Positions 17,341 to 24,687 of a stretch of DNA of 64,000 nt are shown here, in pieces. The stretch's first letter is position 1. Each line of letters starts with the position of its first letter. Under the pieces are notes generated by a model, which was given only the letters and a program-made list of their open reading frames with translations, searched no databases and had not been told where the DNA came from. Made by a program: the position numbers and the translations under genes. The DNA comes from CAWCWK01 sp963842125 (GTDB lineage: Bacteria; Pseudomonadota; Alphaproteobacteria; Rhizobiales; CAWCWK01). The DNA lies in NCBI GenBank assembly GCA_963842125.1, contig CAWJFE010000005.1, positions 744,001 through 808,000 of the forward strand, in the 5' to 3' direction.

Positions 17341-17521
17341 TCGGAACTCCCTCGATCCTTCAAGGACAGGTTAGCGAATGCAGCTACGGGCTCGCGTCGA
17401 AAGAGTGCGAAAAAAGCGTGAATGCCCTTGCGGAACGTTGCAAACGGCGCTCCTGTCCCTGTGCACACCGGGGCAGGGGGCCGGAAGCGGGTTCGCTCGC
17501 GATTGCGATGGAGCCAGTATC

Positions 17522-19219
17522 ATGGGCAGCGTCGTGCATGAGGAGGCTATCGGGCGGTCTATGCTGCGGCTGCGCCTTCACGGACCGTTCGCAGCCGCTT
17601 GGGCGGCCGGCGATGAGATTGATCTGCGTAGCGCGAAAACGAAGGCGATGCTCGCCCTGCTCGCCACGGCGCCCGACGGCAAACGCTCGCGCAGCTGGCT
17701 GCAGGAGATGCTGTGGAGCTACTCCGATCCGGAACATGGGCGGGCGAGCCTGCGCCAGACATTGACTGCCCTGCGGCGCACGCTTGGCGATCGCTTCGAG
17801 GCTCACATCCTGTCCACAAACGATACAGTGCGCCTGAAGCTAGGCTCGTTCGAGGTTGTGGGCGTAGCGTCGGACGGCGCCTTTTTGGAAGGCATCGACG
17901 TGCGCTCGGAAGGGTTCGAGGCGTGGCTCCGCGACGTGCGGGCTCGCGAATCGGCCGAACCCGTCCCGAACGCCCCCTTCTCGACCGCGCCCGGCGGATC
18001 CGGCTCTCCAGCGCTGGCCCGCATGCGGCCCGCCGTGGCGATCGTTCCGTTCCGGAGCGTGGTCGACGATCCAAGCCTGCGAGCGGCCGGCGACGTGATC
18101 GCGCAAGACGTGACGCGGGCGCTGTCGCGCAGCAGCCTCTTCGACGTGATCTGCCATCTGTCGACCCGTAGCCTGCCGGCCGACACCGTCGATGTGCCTC
18201 ACCTTCGTGACTATCTCGACGTCGACTTCATCGTTTGCGGCAGCCTCCGCGGTGCGCCCGACCACTACCGGCTCGACGTCGACTTCGTGGATGCGGCAAC
18301 CGGCCGGTTGAACTGGTCGCAAGCGTTCGAGTGCAACGGCAGCGAACTGAACTTCGGCCTACCGGACGTCGTGCCGATGCTCGCCGAAGAGATTGCCCTG
18401 TCGATCGCGGGCGCGGTGCTGGAACCCGTCGCGCGGCAGTCGCTGACGACCGTAGAGACGCATGTGCTCGTGATGGCCGGCATCACGCTCATGCACCGGG
18501 TCGAGCTCGGCAGCTTTGCGCGGGCGCGCAACTGTCTCGAGGAGGTCGTGCGTCGTCTGCCGCGCCATGCGGAGGTGCATGCGTGGCTCGCCAAGTGGTA
18601 CGTGCTGAGCGTCCAGCAAGGTTGGAGCACGGATCACGCGGGCGACGGCCAGACCGCTCGTGCGGCCGCCGCCACAGCTCGCGAGATCAGTCCCGGCTGC
18701 CCGATCGCGCTCACTATGGACGGGCTCGTCCACGGCACGCTGCTCAAGGACCGCGAACGAGCCGGCGTTCTCTTCGACGAGGCCGTGAGGCTCGATCCCA
18801 ATAACGCGCTCGCATGCCTGCTGAAGGGCACGCAGTACGCCTTCGTCGACGACGGGCCGAATGCAGTCGTCTGGACCCGTCGGGCACGGCGTCTCTCGCC
18901 ACTCGACCCGCAGCGCTATCTCTTCGATGCGCTATCGTCGGCGGCTTGCCTTGCCAATGCCGACTATGAAGGCGCGCTCGCCTTCGCCGACAGCTCGTTG
19001 CGCATCAACCGCCGGCATACATCGTCGCTTCGCGCCCGAGCGGTGGCGCTTCAATTGCTCGGGCGGGGCGACGAGGCGCGCGAGACGACGAACGAACTGA
19101 TGCGGCGCGATCCGGATTTCACGATCGACCGATACCTGCGCACCCATCCCGCCGCCGAGTTCAATACGGGGCAGACATGGGCGCGCGCCTTGATCGAGGC
19201 CGGCGTGCCGGAGCGCTAG
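17522..19219 (+). CDS. Winged-helix (SARP/HilA-like) regulator with TolB/FlgO-like and TPR regions
   Basis: A 565-residue protein. Residues 13-110 resemble an OmpR/SARP-type winged helix (LRLRLHGPF, LRSAKTKAMLALLATAP, WSYSDPEHGRASLRQTLTALRRTLGD). Residues about 160-310 hold a segment starting VAIVPFRSVVDD that resembles the FlgO/TolB-like module seen in adenylate-cyclase-type and HilA-like regulators. The last 230 residues carry TPR-like helix pairs. ATG 17522 is chosen because the recognisable domain follows directly; an upstream in-frame ATG at 17378 is possible. It immediately precedes the protease/hydrolase island and is the natural candidate for its activator, which is inference. Confidence 0.78.
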   Translation: MGSVVHEEAIGRSMLRLRLHGPFAAAWAAGDEIDLRSAKTKAMLALLATAPDGKRSRSWLQEMLWSYSDPEHGRASLRQTLTALRRTLGDRFEAHILSTNDTVRLKLGSFEVVGVASDGAFLEGIDVRSEGFEAWLRDVRARESAEPVPNAPFSTAPGGSGSPALARMRPAVAIVPFRSVVDDPSLRAAGDVIAQDVTRALSRSSLFDVICHLSTRSLPADTVDVPHLRDYLDVDFIVCGSLRGAPDHYRLDVDFVDAATGRLNWSQAFECNGSELNFGLPDVVPMLAEEIALSIAGAVLEPVARQSLTTVETHVLVMAGITLMHRVELGSFARARNCLEEVVRRLPRHAEVHAWLAKWYVLSVQQGWSTDHAGDGQTARAAAATAREISPGCPIALTMDGLVHGTLLKDRERAGVLFDEAVRLDPNNALACLLKGTQYAFVDDGPNAVVWTRRARRLSPLDPQRYLFDALSSAACLANADYEGALAFADSSLRINRRHTSSLRARAVALQLLGRGDEARETTNELMRRDPDFTIDRYLRTHPAAEFNTGQTWARALIEAGVPER

Positions 19220-19276
19220 GCGGAGCTTTTGCCAAGTGAAGACGGAAACAACAGACCGTGAAGCTGGGAGGGCAGG

Positions 19277-20479
19277 ATGTCTACAAGTGCAACAGCAACG
19301 GGTGTAACCGGGGTGACCGGTGTCACGGGCGTTACAGGGGTTACGGGCGTAACGGGGGTGACTGGCGTGACCGGTGTGACCGGCGTCGCGCAAGCGGGCG
19401 TCGGGCGCGGCGCCGACCTAACGACGGCGCTCATCATGGCCCGCGACGGGCTCGTCGAGCGCTGGACGGGCGCATCGCACACCCCCAAGCCCATGCCAGG
19501 GGCCCTGCCGGACAACCTCGCCCTATGGAGCCCGGTCGTGAGGGGCCGCATAGTGCTGGGCGAGGTTCTGTCCCGGCTCTCGGTCGAGGGCGAGACGAAT
19601 GTGGATGGCGAGGGGTCGGCGGCCGCGACGGTGAGCCACGCGGGGACGGGCGGTACCCACGCTATCGCGCGCTTCATCAGGCCCACGCCGGACGATTTCG
19701 TCGCGCAGCTCGACCTCGTCGAAGCCTACGCGGAGCTGCGAAGCGAGCGGGCGGCCGAGATCATCGCGCAGCTAGGCTACCCCAACCCGTTCCTGTCCAA
19801 CATCGCCAACCTTTCGGTCCAACGCACGCGCTACACGCTAGAACTGATGGAGGTCGCGCAGCAGATGGCCAGCTTCACCGTCTTGCAGGTCAAGCAAGCT
19901 CTGGCATGCCACCGGCCCGATGCCTATTCCGCGCAGGTCCAGCCGATGATCGACACGCCGGGCCACCCGACCTACCCGAGCGGTCACGCGACCGAAGCCT
20001 TCGCGACCGCTGGCATGCTGTGGCACCTCATGGGAGCGTCCGGACATCCGGGTCGGGCGCAGATGGGCGACATGCTGATGGCCGCCGCCGCGCGCATTGC
20101 CGTGAACCGCACGGTGGCGGGTCTCCATTTTCCCGTAGACAGCGTCGCGGGCATGGTTCTCGGCCTTCAGATCGCAGCCTATCTGGCCGCGCACGCGAAC
20201 GGCTCCGGCAGGCTCGATGCCGTGGTGCTCGACGCCCGCGGTATCGGCGCCGCCGACTTCGCCTGGCGCGACCTCGTCGCAGGCGGAACGCCGCGCCTGC
20301 CATCTCACGATGATGGGTCGTCCGAGCGAACGCCGCTCCATGCGATGGGGGCGGGCAATGGGGCCGATGTGGGCGGTGCCTCGTCGGTCGAGATATCCGG
20401 ACGCGACGCCTCGGACGCACTCGGTTGGCTATGGACAGCCGCCGCCCGCGAATGGCTTCCAGCGGGAGCGCTGTCATGA
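19277..20479 (+). CDS. PAP2/vanadium-haloperoxidase-fold protein with N-terminal (TGV)10 repeat
   Basis: A 400-residue protein. All three motifs of the acid phosphatase / vanadium haloperoxidase superfamily are present: K206-x6-R213-P214, PSGH at 234-237 and R278-x5-H284-x3-D288. It could therefore be a phosphatase or a vanadate-dependent peroxidase; the soluble character and long helical segment before the motifs favour the haloperoxidase-like branch. Residues 8-37 are ten perfect Thr-Gly-Val triplets, a collagen-like Gly-x-x pattern. There is no signal peptide or membrane segment. The ribosome site GGGAGGGCAGG fits ATG 19277. Its stop overlaps the start of the S8 protease (ATGA at 20476). 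Confidence 0.85.
   Translation: MSTSATATGVTGVTGVTGVTGVTGVTGVTGVTGVTGVAQAGVGRGADLTTALIMARDGLVERWTGASHTPKPMPGALPDNLALWSPVVRGRIVLGEVLSRLSVEGETNVDGEGSAAATVSHAGTGGTHAIARFIRPTPDDFVAQLDLVEAYAELRSERAAEIIAQLGYPNPFLSNIANLSVQRTRYTLELMEVAQQMASFTVLQVKQALACHRPDAYSAQVQPMIDTPGHPTYPSGHATEAFATAGMLWHLMGASGHPGRAQMGDMLMAAAARIAVNRTVAGLHFPVDSVAGMVLGLQIAAYLAAHANGSGRLDAVVLDARGIGAADFAWRDLVAGGTPRLPSHDDGSSERTPLHAMGAGNGADVGGASSVEISGRDASDALGWLWTAAAREWLPAGALS
19298..19387 (+). repeat. Ten 9-bp units encoding Thr-Gly-Val
   Basis: Ten contiguous 9-base units each read ACN-GGN-GTN. Third bases vary freely between units (for example ACG GGT GTA, ACC GGG GTG, ACA GGG GTT), while every encoded residue is identical. The DNA repeat is therefore degenerate but the peptide repeat is perfect. 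Confidence 0.95.
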
Positions 20480-22419
20480 GACGAGAAGCGTGGCAGCCGG
20501 CGAGCGTCCATGATGGCGTGGCCGATCCTTACCTCGACTGGACGCTCGGTCCAGGCGCCGACTTCGAGCCGAGCGCAGACCTCGCCGTGCGACATCCGCG
20601 CGACTTCGCCTACGCGATCGGCCCCGACCCGGTGCGCTTGGCGACAGCCGGTCTCACGCCGCTCAAACGAGGACATTTCCTCCTACCCGAAGGGGCGGGC
20701 GATCGACTGGCGTGCCGCGTGCCGCTTCGCCATGCCCAGCGCGCGGACAGGAACGATGCACCGGAACAGGCCTGGACCTGCCCGGATGGCGTCGATCCCG
20801 CCTCGGTCGGTGTGATGGCGGTGATCGACGATGCGATCAACCTCGTCCAGGCCCGGACGCGTGGGCCATCCGGCAGCCGCATCGACTTTGCCTGGGTGCA
20901 GGATGCCGACGCCTTGCCGGACGGAACGGTGCCCTTCGGCCGCGCGTGGACGGCGGCCGAGATCGATGCAGCCTTGGACGGTGCGGCGACGGAGGCCGGT
21001 GCGCTTCATAGTCTCGGTCTAGATCGCGGCGACCGACCAGGCTGGCGACCGATGCACCGGCGCCTCAATCACGGAACGCACGTCCTCGACCTTGCGGCAG
21101 GCGAGGACCCGCTCATGGCGGACGAGGGCGCGCGGATCATCGCGGTGCAACTTCCCGCCCGCGTGACGGAAGACACGTCCGGACGGGCGCTGACGCCCTT
21201 CGCCCTCGCCGGCATCGGCTACGCGCTGGGGCGCACGCGCGACATCGGTAGAGCGTTGGGTCGGCCCGTGCCACTGGTCATCAACCTCTCCTACGGTCTG
21301 GCGGGCGGCTCCATGGCACGCGACGGGGTGCTGCGGGATGCGCTCGACGCGCTTCTGCAAGCCCACGAACGGCACCCTGACGGTGGGCCGGTCGAGATCG
21401 TTCTGCCTGCGGGCAACCTCAACCTCGCACGAGGTCATGCCCGGGTCGAGGCGCAGGGCGGGCGCGCGACCCTCTCCGCCGGCTGGCATCTTCCGCCCGA
21501 CGACGGCACGGCTAGCTACTTGGAGATCTGGCTTCCGGAACTCGCTGTGCTGCGCACCATGACGATTGCCGCGCCGGGTCTCGAACCGGTTTCCGTGCTC
21601 GCAGCGGGCGATGTTGCCGAAGAGTGCTTCGCCCCGAACGGCAGCGTGATCGCGCGCGTCGCGCGAGACGTGTTGCCCTGCGGCTCTCAGCGCATCGTGC
21701 TCGCCATCGCTCCGACGAGCGTATCGGCCTTCGCCCATCGGCGCGGTCGCGCGAGCGCGCCGGTCGGGCGCTGGGAGGTGACGGTCGAGGCCGCGTTGTC
21801 CGATGGAGAAGCGATCGAGGCTTGGGTCCAGAGGGACGATGCGGCGCACAACCACCGCCGAAGGGGGCGTCAATCCTGGCTCGACGACGGTGTGTACCGG
21901 CATCGGGATCCGCGCGGCATATGGGCCGGCGACGATCCCTCGGACGCAGGCGCCGTGCGCCGGCGTGGTTCGCTGAGCGGGCTGGCCGCGCATCCGGCAA
22001 CGTTGATCGTCGGTGGCTGCGTAGGGGAGGGCGAGCCCCGTCAGGTCGCTGCCTATTCCGGGACAGGCGAGGGGCGGGGTGAGGCGCCGCATCTCGTCGC
22101 GGCCTGTGATCGCTCGCTCGTTCGCGCGGGAGTCTTGGCCGCAGGCGGCACGGGGGCGGCGCGCGTCGCCATGGGGGGCACAAGCGCCGCCGCGCCCCGC
22201 GTCGCCCGGGCCAGGCTGGCGCAGCTTCGCACATCGGGCACCTGCGAGACATCCTGGCGCGACCATCTCATGCGGCCCTGGCCGGGGGCAGAGCCCGGGT
22301 GGCACCCGCGCCACGGGGAAGGCTATCTCGCCCCCTCGGAAGCGGCGGGATCGCAAGCCGCATCCGCGTTGCCCGGAGCGACGCAGGCGGTCGGGGAGAT
22401 GGAGGCAACGCCGACGTGA
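20476..22419 (+). CDS. Subtilisin-like (S8) serine protease with a long insertion before the catalytic serine
   Basis: A 647-residue putative protease. The catalytic triad can be read as Asp118 (VMAVIDD), His199 (LNHGTHV) and Ser570 (GGTSAAAP), with the oxyanion Asn314 in LPAGNLN. About 256 residues separate Asn314 and Ser570, against roughly 66 in subtilisin, so an extra domain (residues about 330-540, with beta-rich segments) is inserted. There is no signal peptide, so it is probably cytoplasmic. ATG 20476 overlaps the previous stop, and its own stop overlaps the GTG of the DUF2235 gene, giving a three-gene coupled unit. Confidence 0.85.
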   Translation: MRREAWQPASVHDGVADPYLDWTLGPGADFEPSADLAVRHPRDFAYAIGPDPVRLATAGLTPLKRGHFLLPEGAGDRLACRVPLRHAQRADRNDAPEQAWTCPDGVDPASVGVMAVIDDAINLVQARTRGPSGSRIDFAWVQDADALPDGTVPFGRAWTAAEIDAALDGAATEAGALHSLGLDRGDRPGWRPMHRRLNHGTHVLDLAAGEDPLMADEGARIIAVQLPARVTEDTSGRALTPFALAGIGYALGRTRDIGRALGRPVPLVINLSYGLAGGSMARDGVLRDALDALLQAHERHPDGGPVEIVLPAGNLNLARGHARVEAQGGRATLSAGWHLPPDDGTASYLEIWLPELAVLRTMTIAAPGLEPVSVLAAGDVAEECFAPNGSVIARVARDVLPCGSQRIVLAIAPTSVSAFAHRRGRASAPVGRWEVTVEAALSDGEAIEAWVQRDDAAHNHRRRGRQSWLDDGVYRHRDPRGIWAGDDPSDAGAVRRRGSLSGLAAHPATLIVGGCVGEGEPRQVAAYSGTGEGRGEAPHLVAACDRSLVRAGVLAAGGTGAARVAMGGTSAAAPRVARARLAQLRTSGTCETSWRDHLMRPWPGAEPGWHPRHGEGYLAPSEAAGSQAASALPGATQAVGEMEATPT

Positions 22420-23666
22420 AGACCCGCCTCCTTCTCTTCTTCGACGGCACCTGGCAGGACGACGACCGCCGGCGCGGCACGGGCTCCAACGTGGTCCGAC
22501 TGCGCGACATGGTCCAGCGTGGTGCGGTGGACAGCGGCGGCGTTCGCATCTTCCAACGCGTCTACTACGACGCCGGTGTGGGCACCGAGCGGGCTTGGTG
22601 GGAGCGGGTGGTCAACGGCGTGACGGGCGGCGGCCTGGCGGAGAACGTACGCGAGGGCTACCGCTACCTCTCGGAGCACTTTCGGCCGGACCGGACTGAG
22701 ATCGTGCTGGTCGGCTACTCGCGAGGTGCGTTCACCGCACGCAGCCTCGCGGGCTTCATGGGTGCGAGCGGTCTGCTGCGGCCCGAGCATTGCTCGCCCG
22801 AGAACGAGAAGCGCGCGTGGACGTTCTATCGAACCCCGCCCAAGCGGCGTAGTCCACAGGAGCGGATGGCGCTTCGGGCGCTCGCCTACCCCTCCGTTCC
22901 CATCGAGGCGATCGGCGTTTTCGACACGGTGGGCGCGCTTGGCGTTCCCTCGTTGTGGCGCAACGCCATCAACCAGCGCTTCGCATTCCATGACACGCGG
23001 CTCGGCCCCGAGGTCCGGCGCGGCTTCCACGCTCTGGCGATCAACGAGAACCGGCCCGACTTCCGCGCAACGCTGTGGGAGAAGCCTTTCAACGAGCGCA
23101 ACAGTCGCACCGATACGATCGAGCAGGTCTGGTTCGCCGGCTCCCACGGCGCCATCGGAGGCGGGCGGACGGCGCCTCCCGCCCGGGGACGCGAGGCCGA
23201 CGCGATCGTGCAGGACTATGCCTTGGCCTGGATGTCCACACGGCTGGAGCAGAGCGGCGTCGTCTTCGATCCCGACGAGATCCTGCGCATTCGCGAACGC
23301 GCGCGGGGCGAGACCGAATTGCCGCTGCCCTATAGCGACAGCTTCCGCGGCCTCTTCCGCATCGCCGCCCTCGGCCATCGCCATTGGCGCCCCGTCGAAG
23401 GCATCTGGCCGCCCGGCAACCGCTTGCGCAAGCCGCGCGAGAGCGCATCGATCGGCGAGCGACTGCATGTGTCGGCCGCTCGCAGGTGGCAGGTGGGTGA
23501 AGGCGCGGCGCCTCATCCCGGCGTACCTGCTCCCTATCGGCCGAGCAACCTCGTCGCATGGGCCGGCGCCGCGCTGCACGACGTGCCGCCGGTCGTCGAT
23601 TGGACGGGCGCCCACCTACCGCCGGACGTCGTTCGCGCCCGCTTTCCCGATCTCGCGGGCGAATAG
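22416..23666 (+). CDS. DUF2235 alpha/beta hydrolase (Tle1-type phospholipase-like)
   Basis: A 416-residue hydrolase starting at GTG 22416 within a GTGA overlap. It opens with the DUF2235 signature LLLFFDGTW, has the nucleophile elbow GYSRGAFTAR (Ser102), a candidate acid Asp170 in GVFDTVGALGVP and a candidate His244 in VWFAGSHGAIGGG. These match the catalytic layout described for Tle1-type lipase effectors of type VI secretion. No VgrG, PAAR, Hcp or immunity-like gene is nearby and no signal peptide is present, so a T6SS role is not supported. Coupling to the S8 protease suggests a joint intracellular function. Confidence 0.85.
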   Translation: MKTRLLLFFDGTWQDDDRRRGTGSNVVRLRDMVQRGAVDSGGVRIFQRVYYDAGVGTERAWWERVVNGVTGGGLAENVREGYRYLSEHFRPDRTEIVLVGYSRGAFTARSLAGFMGASGLLRPEHCSPENEKRAWTFYRTPPKRRSPQERMALRALAYPSVPIEAIGVFDTVGALGVPSLWRNAINQRFAFHDTRLGPEVRRGFHALAINENRPDFRATLWEKPFNERNSRTDTIEQVWFAGSHGAIGGGRTAPPARGREADAIVQDYALAWMSTRLEQSGVVFDPDEILRIRERARGETELPLPYSDSFRGLFRIAALGHRHWRPVEGIWPPGNRLRKPRESASIGERLHVSAARRWQVGEGAAPHPGVPAPYRPSNLVAWAGAALHDVPPVVDWTGAHLPPDVVRARFPDLAGE

Positions 23667-23830
23667 AAGCTCCACGCTCATGAAGCCTGTCCCGCGCTGC
23701 ATGGCCGGGCGGCACAGCTGCGTCCGCAGATCGTCCGTTTGACGCTTTTCTCGACTCGGTAAACACTTCTTTAACGCCATCCTCGCGCCCCGCTGGCGCT
23801 GGGTTGACGCCTCCCGGTGCATCCCACTCC

Positions 23831-23847
23831 CACCCCAAAACGGGGTG
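23831..23847 (+). promoter_or_regulatory. Short hairpin in the 5' leader of the small cysteine protein gene
   Basis: CACCCC (23831-23836), loop AAAAC, GGGGTG (23842-23847): a perfect 6-bp GC-rich stem, 15 bases before the GGAGGA ribosome site at 23863-23868. A possible -35-like TTGACG lies upstream at 23739-23744. The stem could protect the message from decay or modulate translation. Confidence 0.45.
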
Positions 23848-23874
23848 TTGCTACAAGCACTTGGAGGAATGGAA

Positions 23875-24267
23875 ATGGCGAATACACAGTATAACGAGCT
23901 CGACACCGAACTGATGGAGCTGGCCGCCGAGTTCGAGGAGCTCGGCATCGACGAGGAGGCGACCGAGGAGTTCAGCGAGCTCAACGCCGAACTCCGCGGC
24001 ACCGACCTCGGCGAGGACATGGAGGTGATGGCCTTCTCCATGTCGGATGACCCGGAGGTCAACGCGTTCTTCTTCAACTACTTCCGTGGGAAGGTTCGCA
24101 AGCTGATCCGCAAGCTGATCGCACTCGTGCGCCGCTATGGCGACTGCGCACAGTGCGTCGGCAAGGTCACCAAGGCGGTCAAGCTCTTCAAGCAGAAGAA
24201 CTATGTCGCGGCCCTTTGGGAAGCGAAGAACGCCTACAGCTGCATCCGCAAGTGCATCAAGGACTAG
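23875..24267 (+). CDS. Charge-segregated small protein with acidic N-half and cationic, cysteine-containing C-half
   Basis: A 130-residue protein of unknown family. ATG 23875 is chosen because GGAGGA at 23863-23868 is 6 bases away; the ATG at 23869 abuts the site. Residues 1-61 hold 21 Asp/Glu and one Arg. Residues 71-130 hold 17 Lys/Arg and 3 acids, and form likely amphipathic helices (RGKVRKLIRKLIALVRR, KAVKLFKQKNY). Four Cys (91, 94, 123, 127) lie only in the cationic half, in C-x2-C and C-x3-C pairs. The layout resembles a pro-peptide with a neutralising leader and a membrane-active or nucleic-acid-binding core, but that is inference. It sits between two proteases and is flanked by hairpins at 23831 and 24278. 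Confidence 0.85.
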   Translation: MANTQYNELDTELMELAAEFEELGIDEEATEEFSELNAELRGTDLGEDMEVMAFSMSDDPEVNAFFFNYFRGKVRKLIRKLIALVRRYGDCAQCVGKVTKAVKLFKQKNYVAALWEAKNAYSCIRKCIKD

Positions 24268-24277
24268 GGTCCTGCGC

Positions 24278-24312
24278 GGGGGCGGGCCGGGCCAACCCGA
24301 CGGCTCGCCCCC
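24278..24312 (+). terminator. Strong 11-bp hairpin after the small cysteine protein gene
   Basis: GGGGGCGGGCC at 24278-24288 pairs with GGCTCGCCCCC at 24302-24312 (11 bp with one G-U) around a 13-base loop, starting 10 bases after the stop. No T-run follows, so it may act as a partial terminator or a 3' RNA-stability element, letting the small protein be made in excess of the downstream genes. Confidence 0.6.
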
Positions 24313-24354
24313 GACGATACGGCATCCGACCTACCCAACCCCAAGGAGGCCGCC

Positions 24355-24651
24355 ATGGCCGAAACGCGAACGTTCGCTTCAGATGTTGCGGACGACTTGA
24401 CCATCCTGGACGCCTTCATGGCCGAGACGGATGACGACGATGATCCGGGCGATCGCGGCGAGGCGCTGGAGCGCGCCCGGCTGCTGCTCGCTGCCGCACG
24501 CGACGCGATTGCCGAACTGATCGAGCCGGCATCCCCCACCGAACCGGATACCCCTCCGGGCGATGTCGAAACGGCCGATCTCGGCAGCCTGATACGGCGC
24601 GTTGCGGAGATCGAGGATCGCCTGATCGCGATAGAGGCCCGCGTCGACTGA
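24355..24651 (+). CDS. Small acidic protein, unknown family
   Basis: A 98-residue acidic protein with a strong AAGGAGG ribosome site just upstream of ATG 24355. It has a helical first half (SDVADDLTILDAFM, then an Asp run, then ARLLLAAARDAIAELI) and a C-terminal heptad-like segment (LGSLIRRVAEIEDRLIAIEARV) that could form a coiled coil. A proline/acid-rich linker joins the two. It lies between the cationic cysteine protein and the second protease. It might be a partner, immunity-like or chaperone protein; nothing in it fixes a function. Confidence 0.72.
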   Translation: MAETRTFASDVADDLTILDAFMAETDDDDDPGDRGEALERARLLLAAARDAIAELIEPASPTEPDTPPGDVETADLGSLIRRVAEIEDRLIAIEARVD

Positions 24652-24687
24652 CGCGCTGCCGTCGACTTACCCAAAGAGGACAGACCC

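Noticed and set aside
19298..19387. Possible CRISPR or minisatellite array
   Set aside because: Units are 9 bases without spacers and lie inside a coding frame; the peptide repeat explains them.
19216..19686. Leftward frame with a perfect Pro-Val-Thr repeat opposite the TGV array
   Set aside because: It is the antisense reading of the TGV array, has no ribosome site and no domain. The rightward frame has all three PAP2/haloperoxidase motifs.
22416..23666. Type VI secretion effector module
   Set aside because: The DUF2235 fold fits, but no secretion component, adaptor domain or immunity-like partner is visible in the window.
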